From Epithemia pelagica (taxonomy: Eukaryota; Bacillariophyta; Bacillariophyceae; Surirellales; Surirellaceae): a DNA stretch of 64,000 bases. Location: the NCBI GenBank assembly GCA_946965045.2, contig OX337241.1, positions 2,351,744 to 2,415,743 on the forward strand, in the 5' to 3' direction. Within the stretch, counting starts at the first letter, position 1; every line of letters begins with the position of its first letter. This document shows positions 39,467 to 46,997 of this stretch, piece by piece. Both the position numbers and the translations under genes were made by a program. The notes beneath the pieces are model-generated. The model was not told the DNA's origin. It did not search any database and saw only the letters and a list, made by a program, of their open reading frames with translations.

Positions 39467-39525
39467 GAAATCAAGCGCCGGGGCCCATTTCCCTCCTTAG
39501 ATGGAGAGGCCCAACCAATATCTCA

Positions 39526-41476
39526 ATGGCAGTATAAGGCAGGGTTCACAAAATCCAGACCACGCATGAGGGAGAATCAACCACGCGTGGAATTCAGAAG
39601 TACAACGACGTCATCCCGACGTGAGACCGACGTTACGATACCCGAAGACAGGGACCAAACTAACGATGCTAACCCGCCAATGAAAGAACGAGAAACTATG
39701 CCAGAGCATGAGGGAGCTAGGCGGTCCCAACGTACTCCTCGTCGAACACAACGATATCAAGACTACTTGACTTCGCTCCAAGAGCCCGAAGACGCGATCG
39801 GAGAAGTAGCTATCACAGCTAAACCAACTGTGACAGTCAATACCGCTCAAGCTAACAGCAATCCAGATGTTATGTACTGGCATGAAGCGATGAAACAAGA
39901 GGATCGAGCGGAATTCATAAAGGCAGCACAGAAAGAAGTACAAGATCATAGCGATAATGGGCTATGGGAGGTGGTCAAGCGAAAGGACATTCCGAAAGGA
40001 GCGCTAATCTCCCGAGGAGTGTGGAGTTGCGTCCGAAAGAGAAGACTAAAAACTAGAGAAGTCTACAAATGGAAATCCAGATTGGCATATGATGGGTCCA
40101 TGCAAGAAAAGGGGGTTAACTATTGGGAAACCTACGCTCCCGTGATTCAATGGCCCGTCGTGAGATTCATCCTGACTATGGCACTCACACAAGGATGGCA
40201 CATCAAACAGGTAGATTATGTGCTGGCATATACTCAAGCAGTCGCCGAGACTGATATGTATATGGAAGCGCCGAAAAGCTTCACATTCGATACAAAAGGA
40301 AACCAGCGAGCAGAAGACTACGTCCTCAAGATCAAGCAAAATTACTATGGGCAGAAGCACGGTGCCCGAGTCTGGAATCAACACCTCGTGGAACGACTTA
40401 AGCAAGTCGGTTTCCAACAAAGTGCACACGACGAGTGCCTCTTTTATCATGGTAAATGCGTATACATTTTGTATACGGACGATTCATTATTGTTGGGTCC
40501 TGACAAAGAAGAACTCGACCGGTTGATTGTTACAATGGAGAATAGTGGTCTGAAGATGACCTATGAAGACGGAGTCAACGATTTTCTTGGGGTCAACATC
40601 GACAGAAAAGAGGATGGCACCATCCACTTGACTCAACCACATTTAATTGACTCAATCCTCCAAGATCTTCACCTTGCCGACGAATCGACCAAGAAGAAAG
40701 AAACACCGGCACCAACCACAGTACGCTTGAGACAAGACCAAGACGGAAAAGCATTTGATCACCATTTCCATTACAGGTCGGCGATCGGGAAACTCAACTT
40801 CCTGGAAAAGAGCACGAGACCAGATATTAGTTTCGCCGTCCACCAATGCGCTAGATTTTGCGAAAACCCAAAAGCAATTCATGGGAAAGCCGTCAAACAC
40901 ATAGCACGTTACCTCGCCGGGACAAGAAAGCAAGGAGTGATACTAAAACCCGACACCACGAAATCTTTCCAAGTGTTCGCTGACGCGGACTTTGCTGGCA
41001 ATTTTAACAAGCTCGACCACCCAAACAAGGACATGGCTCGGTCTCGAACGGGATTTGTGGTCTTCTATGCAGGTTGCCCCATCCTCTGGCAATCAAAACT
41101 GCAGTCAGAGATAGCCTTATCAACCACAGAAGCAGAGATCATCAGTTTGTCACACGCACTACGTACCGTCATTCCGTTGATGGCCATCACTCGTGAGATG
41201 AAGGATTTGGGAATCCCTATTCTCTCTACGACACCCAATATACACTGCAAGGCCTTCGAAGATAACAGTGGTGCAGTCGAACTTGCAACGATATACAAGT
41301 ACAGACCCAGGACACGGTATCTGTGCACCAAGTTGTTCCATTTTAAATCTTTTGTGGAACGAAAAGAGATCGAGATTCACCCGTGCGCGACAGACGATCA
41401 GACCGCGGATATCTTCACTAAATCGCTCAACGAATCATCGTTCGAGAAACATCGCGAGAGTATACAAGGATGGTAA
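39526..41476 (+). pseudogene. pol: Copia-2 pol, 3' part: reverse transcriptase and RNase H
   Basis: The copia linker resumes with WQYKAGFTK. Reverse transcriptase follows: ISRGVWSCVRKR, YKWKSRLAYDG, ETYAPVIQWPVVRFIL, QVDYVLAYTQA and the catalytic YILYTDDSLLL (YTDD in place of YVDD). The RNase H part shows FADADFAGNF, SEIALSTTEAEIISLSHA and EDNSGAVELA. The stop is at 41474-41476, ending GW. This stretch is open throughout and looks functional by itself, but it is separated from the integrase part by the 18.45-kb insertion. The frame stays open a little upstream (from 39419) only by chance within the inserted DNA. Confidence 0.9.
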
Positions 41477-41494
41477 CATCGACTCTACTCGGCC

Positions 41495-41503
41495 GAGAGG
41501 GAG
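41495..41503 (+). other. Polypurine tract of Copia-2
   Basis: GAGAGGGAG directly precedes the 3' LTR, the expected place for second-strand priming. Confidence 0.75.
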
Positions 41504-41964
41504 TGTTCAAAATAATGAGATATGGTCAGTGAATGAAGAAGTGCGACCAATATTCGGAACCGGCATTCGGAAGTAGAAGATTCGACCGACAAGAGACGAG
41601 TACCATCGTTATTTCAAACAGAACAAATGAACCAATGGGCCGACCAAGTCTCATTTGGAGCAGCGCGTCATCAACAATAACGGCCCAAACAAGTCCAATA
41701 CATAGAGAAACGAGATCCTATGGCATCCCATAACTGTCGTCGTCTAAACATTCTGACAGGCAAGAACGGGCTGGACGACGATACATAGGAAACCAAGATT
41801 GCAACAAGATCGCAAAAGATCTCCAATCTACCTTATCAAACGGCCGACGATCCAACGGATCACAGCCATCGCTACGAGTAGAAGTAAAGACTAAACACAC
41901 AACTTAACTTTGTTTTACACGGGTTGAGCTCGTTCTTGTTGCCTACGGTAGCAGGAAAACAACA
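41504..41964 (+). repeat. 3' LTR of Copia-2
   Basis: 461 bp, same ends as the 5' LTR and two differences from it. The flanking GGGTGT at 41965-41970 repeats the bases before the 5' LTR. Confidence 0.95.
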
Positions 41965-42063
41965 GGGTGTTTGTGGTGTCCGAACCAAGGATGGAACCAT
42001 GCAGACGACAACCATTGGGGCATTCCCATGGACACAACCGTAACATCGCAACGCAGTCGGAAC

Positions 42064-42973
42064 CAAATGAGTTGACACGCTTGCCCATTTTGCGTGATCG
42101 AAGGGTAAGTATGCTGAGAAATATGCGCATACATTTTGTTTAGCAATTTTGTTCTCTAACGCATTCCACAAACAGAATTTGCTACGTCGTTGCGTTTCTG
42201 CGACGCAAATGATGGTGGCAAACTTGGTCAAGACTGAACTTGCGTATATTAACACCTCTCACCCAGACTTTATTGGAGGATCACAAGCTGTTGCTTCTTT
42301 GATGGCGAAGATTGGAAAAGAGAATGACCGCAAGTGTGCGGCCGGTATTGCCGGTGTTGTCGGAGTGCCCGATAACGCACCGGCCCCTCTTTCGGACGCA
42401 TCCGTGAACAACTACGAATATGAAGGTGAAGATGAGAACGTCTCGGTGTATGAGAAGCGATCAGCAAAGAGTGGAGGTATCATGGGCATGCTTTTTCAAA
42501 AGGAAGGCAAGCCGGGCAACAACGGAAAGAATGGTGGTCCCGTAGGAGGTCCTCCTTCTACGGTAGGTTCGGCCCGAAAGACCCAAAAAGGACGGGCCTC
42601 CTTAGAACCACCCAGTATGGTTGAGCTTCCGCAGGTTCCAGATTGTATGAACCAGGCTGATATTCCAGTCACAGAGAAGGAAACGATTGAAATGGAAATC
42701 ATCAAAACCTTGGTGGGTTCGTTTTTTGACATTGTGCGCAAGAATTTTACTGACATGGTCCCAAAGACTATCATGTATTTCCTGGTCAACCATGTGCGTG
42801 ATTCGCTGCAGAATGAACTCGTAGCCGAGCTATACCGTGAAGCCGAAGTTGGCACACTTTTGCAAGAGGCCGAAGATATCGCAGCTCGCCGTCAGAGTTG
42901 CATGGAGATGAAGGATTTGCTCGGTAAGGTAATGGAAACTGTCAACGAAGTGCGAGACTATACAACACAATGA
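42064..42973 (+). pseudogene. Dynamin-related protein (Drp1/Dnm1-like) 3' fragment
   Basis: Dynamin-related GTPases divide mitochondria, peroxisomes or plastids. Only the end is present: a short exon ending NELTRLPILRDRR at 42104, a 71-bp intron (GTAAGT...CAAACAG, with CTAAC), then an exon from 42176. It reads NLLRRCVSATQMMVANLVKT, ELAYINTSHPDFIGG and, after a Gly/Ser/Pro-rich variable loop, a GTPase effector domain (IIKTLVGSFFDIVRKNF...ELVAELYREAEVGTLL). The GTPase domain and most of the stalk are missing upstream, where Copia-2 ends at 41964. They are not on the far side of Copia-2 either. It is therefore a captured or broken gene fragment unless an unseen promoter drives a short form. Confidence 0.85.
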
Positions 42974-43255
42974 AATAGGCAGTCTCCGGTGAGTTGGGAA
43001 CGGCTCTAATTGGGAGTAACAGTATTGTCAAAAAGTGGGCGCACGTGAACGTTACTTGCAAAAATGAAGATCATAGTCATTGCTTCGCCGTTGTAAGTCC
43101 AACTCATTTATTGTTTGTTTCTATGACCAAAGCAAGGAGTAAATCTCAAAAACTGGAGTCTCTTTGTGTTTACTTGGAAAAATGCATGTCATGGAAGATC
43201 AGTGTCTAGATTTGTTAGATATTCTGTCGCCAAGTATCCAAACAATTCCATATGT
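42974..43255. other. 3' flank of the dynamin-related fragment
   Basis: No gene is supported; probably old 3' untranslated and intergenic DNA up to the start of the triplicated segment. Confidence 0.4.
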
Positions 43256-43294
43256 ATCAAACGAGTAATTTCCCTTCCACTTGCAAAATATCGC

Positions 43295-43828
43295 CTAGAG
43301 ACGAATGCCGATGAATTTCTTGAAGCGATCACGGCGCGTCTCCACTGTGCCTCCGGCGGCAAGGCCGTAGAAACCCAGCGCGGCATTCAACGCAGGCCCA
43401 TTCATGGTGTTCAAAGCTTGAAGAGTGGCAGGAAACTGGGGAAATGGGTTCCCAGTGCCATTATTCAACGGAGTAAGTATATCATTTTGATGGACAGCCA
43501 CGGCGTTGCTTTGACGTGCATTGATATTTACGAGTTGTGCATTGATAGGAGCCAAGCCAGCAGCCAACGCAGGACCAAACCAAGCAGGGGCTCCTCCCCC
43601 CGCCACAACGCCTGTGGCAGCAGCAGTGCAACGTGCTTGGAACGCTTCGTGATCCCCGTACTCTGCTTCCGTGATGGAACCATTTTGAAATAGGCCCTCC
43701 GCTATTTTCTTGCGCTTTGCAGACCGAGTGATGCGGACATTGGCAGGCCCAGCTGCGCCAACGTCGACAACTAAATCGAGAGCCGCTTGAGCACTAGCGT
43801 TTGCAACTGCAGGTGGATTGAACGCCAT
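43295..43828 (-). CDS. Small conserved protein of unknown function (family M), copy 1
   Basis: 177 residues starting MAFNPPAVANASAQ. After an Ala-rich start there is a basic patch (TRSAKRKKIAEGLF) and EYGDHEAFQARC. Next comes an Ala/Gly-rich hinge, then a heptad-like AGLAPINAQLVNINARQS. The C-terminus is PFPQFPATLQALNTMN...FYGLAAGG...RRDRFKKFIGIRL. No known family is recognised. The same gene is present at 52980 and 58883 with seven extra residues. It is divergent from the small gene at 44138; the ~310 bp between them is GC-rich with GCGCGC motifs. The first ATG of the conserved MAF... reading was preferred to a longer upstream frame, because the extension covers the presumed promoter. Confidence 0.55.
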   Translation of the reverse strand: MAFNPPAVANASAQAALDLVVDVGAAGPANVRITRSAKRKKIAEGLFQNGSITEAEYGDHEAFQARCTAAATGVVAGGGAPAWFGPALAAGLAPINAQLVNINARQSNAVAVHQNDILTPLNNGTGNPFPQFPATLQALNTMNGPALNAALGFYGLAAGGTVETRRDRFKKFIGIRL

Positions 43829-44137
43829 GGTATGGTAATGACAAAATGACATCGAGTTCACGAAAAACTTTTCGCGCGGATGCTTGTCTGTCGTGCGTAC
43901 GTCGTGACGCGGCAGGAGTTCGGGAGCAGATGTTCGGACATCAGATGGACGAGCACGCGCGGAGCGCGCACACGGCCACGGCCAGCGCGCAACTGTGGAT
44001 GGAGCTGGGAAGCAGAACATCGGCATCAGAGTCGAGCTCACAATTTTGGGATAGTGAGTAGAGACTTCGAAATCTGCCATCTCAAGTGGAGGACATCAAA
44101 CTAGATAGTTCTAAGGATTCAAAAACTGTTTGCTACG
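43829..44137. promoter_or_regulatory. Divergent promoter region between small genes (S1)
   Basis: 309 bp between two start codons pointing away from each other, nearly identical in the three copies. It includes the GC-rich inverted motif CGCGCGGAGCGCGC near 43955. No TATA box is obvious. Confidence 0.4.
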
Positions 44138-44521
44138 ATGACTGTTTCGACTAATCCTGTCTTTGAGGACGACGACTTCTTCTTCCCGCCTCCGGACCCG
44201 CCTCAACAGGATCCTTTGATGGGTTTGAAAGGTCCTCCCCCTTCCAACGGGACTGCTTCTGACATTCCTGTTGTCTCCCAACTTTCCCAAGGAAATGATA
44301 CCCATGCTGGTGTTTCGGAAACCGAAGTGGTCGACCTATGCTCGGTAGATGGTGACGGGCCCGGCGTGCGGGCCCGTCCCAAATTCGACTCGGTGATGAA
44401 AGAATCGCTGCGACGCTTGTGCATATGGAAGGTTTTGCAAGAACAACATGAGCGAGAGCAACAACAACAACAACAACAACAAGATTATCATGGTCTGCTG
44501 CTGCTCCGCAGAACGTCGTGA
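44138..44521 (+). CDS. Small acidic protein (family V), 3' end lost in ankyrin sequence, copy 1
   Basis: 127 residues, MTVSTNPVFEDDDFFFPPP..., with a SUMO-interaction-like EVVDLCSVDGDG, a basic RARPKFDSVMKESLRRLC stretch and a Gln run. From base 44491 the sequence is the antisense of the ankyrin gene, which supplies the last ten codons (GLLLLRRTS) and the stop. The gene's natural 3' end is therefore missing. It is divergent from the family M gene. The VDLC motif resembles those in exon 1 of the recombinase gene at 7394. Function unknown. Confidence 0.5.
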   Translation: MTVSTNPVFEDDDFFFPPPDPPQQDPLMGLKGPPPSNGTASDIPVVSQLSQGNDTHAGVSETEVVDLCSVDGDGPGVRARPKFDSVMKESLRRLCIWKVLQEQHEREQQQQQQQQDYHGLLLLRRTS

Positions 44522-45622
44522 TGATGAAAGGGACACGGTAGAGGGGGTATCGTCGATAGTCTCGTTGTTCCGTTCCGACTCTTCCCACATGCGTGCCGTT
44601 TCTTTATCATGAGGAGGACGAGGAGGAGACGCTGGGAGTGGCATGGCAGCCAGTCCTCCCGACGGACTGAGTTGAAGCACCACTCCCGGTTTGGTCGTCA
44701 AGTCCATTTCGTCATCGTCGTGGTTGTTCCAACAGGGTGATGGTTGCTCTAGTACTCGAATGGAAGGACCATCATTACTGGACAAGGACGATTCATCGCC
44801 GCAGTCGCAATACAAAAACACGCCATGATGGTTCGTCGTCTTTTTGGGTGGACTGTACTCATTCACTGATTCTTCCCCTCCCACCGGTTGTGGGCCATGG
44901 GGAAGGAGGAATCTTCGTGGTTCGACACTCCCCAAATCGACATCTTCTGCATTGTCACCACTTGGTTGGGGAAAAACCGTTGGAAATTGGGGAAAGGATC
45001 CGTTTCGATGGTCTCGCCAGGAACGCAACTTCTTGGCCAATCTTGTTGTTGTTGGCGTTCTCCTCCTCCTGGGAGGAACCCCCCGTCGTCGTGTCGTAGT
45101 AGTATGGTGTGGCCATTTGTGTCCTTCTTGTTGTTGATGTTGGGGACGACCCGGACGACGATTACGACTACGACGACCGCTGGTCTCGTGGTTCTTCTGG
45201 CTCGGATAATGGTGGGGTTGGATGGACACGGCGGCTGTGGCTGTGGCATCCATCACCGAGTGGTGTTGTTGGAGCAAGAGTTGTACCACTTCCACGGGTG
45301 GATCCAAGGCACAGACCAAATGCAAAGGCATGACAGTCAACTCCAAATCGACACCCTCCGAAAGGGCAATGCAAACTTCCATGGTCAGTTCTTCTGGATA
45401 CCGATGTACACGAATCAAGACACGTTGCCAATCCTGACGCAAAATCAAGGCCCACAGCGGTGAAGACGAACAGGAGGACCGAAGAAGCGGACATGTAGTC
45501 GTCATGGTTCGAGCGGAGAATGGGTTTCTCTTCCAGACAACATGTTCCGGAACGCAAGACTTATTGAGGGGAGGATCAAAGGGTCGTGCTGGCAATGGAG
45601 GCACTGCCAATTGGTTTCCCAT
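44491..45622 (-). pseudogene. Ankyrin-repeat gene 1, 5' half (separated from its 3' half)
   Basis: From the ATG at 45622 (MGNQLAVPPLPARPFDPP) the frame is open and nearly identical to residues 1-377 of the intact paralogue, including the first ankyrin-like motif VMPLHLVCALDPPVEVV. Homology ends at 44491, equivalent to base 51141 of that copy. The frame runs on to a stop at 44336 through the antisense of the small gene (a Leu run). The matching 3' half is at 15592-17036, same strand, at the next base of the paralogue. The coding part itself carries no frameshift, in contrast to the copies at 54195 and 60098. Confidence 0.85.
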
Positions 45623-46997
45623 GCTGGTGTGTGTGTCAACGATATTGGTACCTTGTTTTGTTCGTTCTAGAATACTGGTGAAACCGAAACAAAATAATGA
45701 GCCACGGTCAGTGTACGCAAGTTTTGGTTGGTGGTTGGAATGGTGGAACCTGGATGCTTTACCTGGAGTCCTCTCCCACCAAACCACTCCGTGTGTGTGT
45801 CTTGCACAATGGAATCCGCAACCACCACCACATGGATCTCTCTCTCTCTCTTGGGTACAGAACGTTCCATCAGAATCAGGCATGGCCCTTGGCAGAGTGT
45901 TGGAAGTTGTCCGCACCTCTATGGAAAAAGGTCCTGGAGGAAAGGATCCTTTCGTACACCGTTGACCCGCCACAAACACTGGTTCCCGCCTCGTAGGAAT
46001 GGAACTCCCAATTCCCAATCCCATCTACTCGAGGAAGAACCATCCTCCTGTAGTACACTCCGCACCAATATCCCTAATTGCTAGCTTTTGGCAGTTCCTG
46101 GAAGCTGAGAAACTCTCTACCTACCTAGTAGTTCGAGATTGTTGGAACCCAGCCAGTACAGGGCTCCAAGAACAGACGCATGACAGTGGCCTTGGACGAG
46201 ACAGCAGAATGGAATACTAACGACTACTGGTGGATCATCTGCCCATCCATCTCGCGTCCAAAGCTCTTGTACGGGCAGGGTGACTTTCAGGTTCAACACT
46301 GTCCCCTTTGCCCATTCTGGGAGAATGTTTGATCACTGTAATGAAGAGAGAGCCCTTTTATGATCGCGATCCTTGCACTCCAGCTAGGAGTGCGATCATA
46401 AAAGCGCTCTCCCTTCATCACGGTCTGGAAGGCAGTAGATGAGTCCGACACTGGGACCCGTCCAATCGACGTTGCGATGCCTTGATTTGTAGGGAGAATT
46501 TTGCCGCCCAACGGAAATCTCTCATGGCCACCGCAGAGCCTTTTTTGTTCTTCCAATTGTGGTAATTTCTCTTGCAGGTCTTCCTTGGCAGTGCTTTGTT
46601 GTTGTTCTTGTTGTTGTTTGGCCATGCTTCTTTTTTGAGCCTCGAGGACGGTGCAACTCCCTCCATATGATTGGTATCTGTGGCCGTCGGTTGCATGCCT
46701 TCAACTTTTTGCTCCACGTGCTGCGTCTCGTGATTTGTGTCATGTTGGAACTCTGGGAACAAGCGAAACAAGAGCTTCAACAGAATCATCTTTGTAATCG
46801 TCCCGACTCTTGGTCCTCCCTTTCGTCGCTATGGTCTACGGCCACGTTCTTATTGTATCAATCCCATGCACTGAATTTGGTACAAAATTACAAGGATGTG
46901 AGTCGTTAGTACCTGGAAGCTGAGAAACTCTCTACACCTACCTAGTAGTTCGAGATTGTTGGAACCGCCAGTACAGGGCTCCAAGAAGAACAGACGC
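45623..46997. other. Duplicated upstream DNA (S1) with foldback modules
   Basis: This matches 52273-52950 (ankyrin 2 upstream region) and 55331-56690 (S2). It includes a CT run near 45838, a hairpin at 46341-46418 and copies of GGACGAGACAGCAGAATGG. A minus-strand frame at 46625-46293 (MAKQQQEQQQSTAKED...) is conserved in all copies. However, the copies are too young for this to be evidence of coding; it may be a gene fragment. Confidence 0.45.
46341..46418. repeat. Inverted repeat, 27-bp arms (S1 copy)
   Basis: Arms 46341-46367 and 46392-46418 pair with two mismatches around a 24-base loop; the core is CTTTTATGATCGC. Further copies are at 56021-56098 and 61924-62001. Confidence 0.9.

Larger units (their letters stand above)
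21076..39525. mobile_element. Giant (~18.45 kb) gene-carrying DNA transposon inside Copia-2 pol
   Basis: Copia pol reads YASLW up to 21075 and resumes in frame as WQYKAGFTK from 39526. The bases ATGGC occur on both sides (21071-21075, 39526-39530) and may be the target duplication. The insert has its own genes: a three-exon gene, a probable transposase, two Cys-rich paralogues and a two-exon RING/dioxygenase-like gene. Both ends have arrays of TGCGCA motifs. An imperfect inverted pair CACCCCTAAGCGC (21098) / CGCTTTTGGGGGTG (39453-39466) lies close to the ends. Exact termini are not settled, because the inverted pair is 22 and 59 bases inside the proposed ends. Confidence 0.75.
17213..41964 (+). 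mobile_element. Ty1/copia LTR retrotransposon (Copia-2), interrupted by an 18.45-kb DNA transposon
   Basis: Two 461-bp LTRs (17213-17673, 41504-41964) with TG...CA ends bracket a primer site, gag, pol in copia order and a polypurine tract. The LTRs differ at two positions only, implying a young insertion. GGGTGT flanks both outer ends (17207-17212, 41965-41970), consistent with a 5-6 bp target duplication. Without the internal insertion the element is ~6.3 kb. Pol has a one-base deletion in the protease and is cut between integrase and reverse transcriptase, so the copy is not autonomous. Confidence 0.93.
17037..44490. mobile_element. 27.5-kb compound insertion splitting ankyrin gene 1
   Basis: The two halves of ankyrin gene 1 end at bases equivalent to consecutive positions (51140 and 51141) of the intact paralogue, so everything between is inserted. 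No target duplication is visible; the site GACCAG/TGGTC is nearly palindromic. Removing the Copia element (17213-41964) leaves about 2.7 kb: CT-rich DNA, a dynamin-related gene fragment and two divergent small genes. The nature of this first insertion is unknown; it may be an unrecognised element or a rearrangement. Confidence 0.75.

Noticed and set aside
39419-39525. Extension of the Copia pol frame upstream of WQYKAGF
   Set aside because: The ~35 codons have no copia similarity, and pol joins directly from SLW at 21075. The opening appears to be chance within the transposon.
44336-46024. A 562-codon minus-strand frame read as one gene
   Set aside because: It joins upstream non-coding DNA, the ankyrin 5' half and the antisense of the small gene at 44138. 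Only 44491-45622 is ankyrin sequence.
46341-46418. Possible tRNA or small RNA gene in the hairpin
   Set aside because: A single stem with a 24-base loop; no cloverleaf or promoter boxes.
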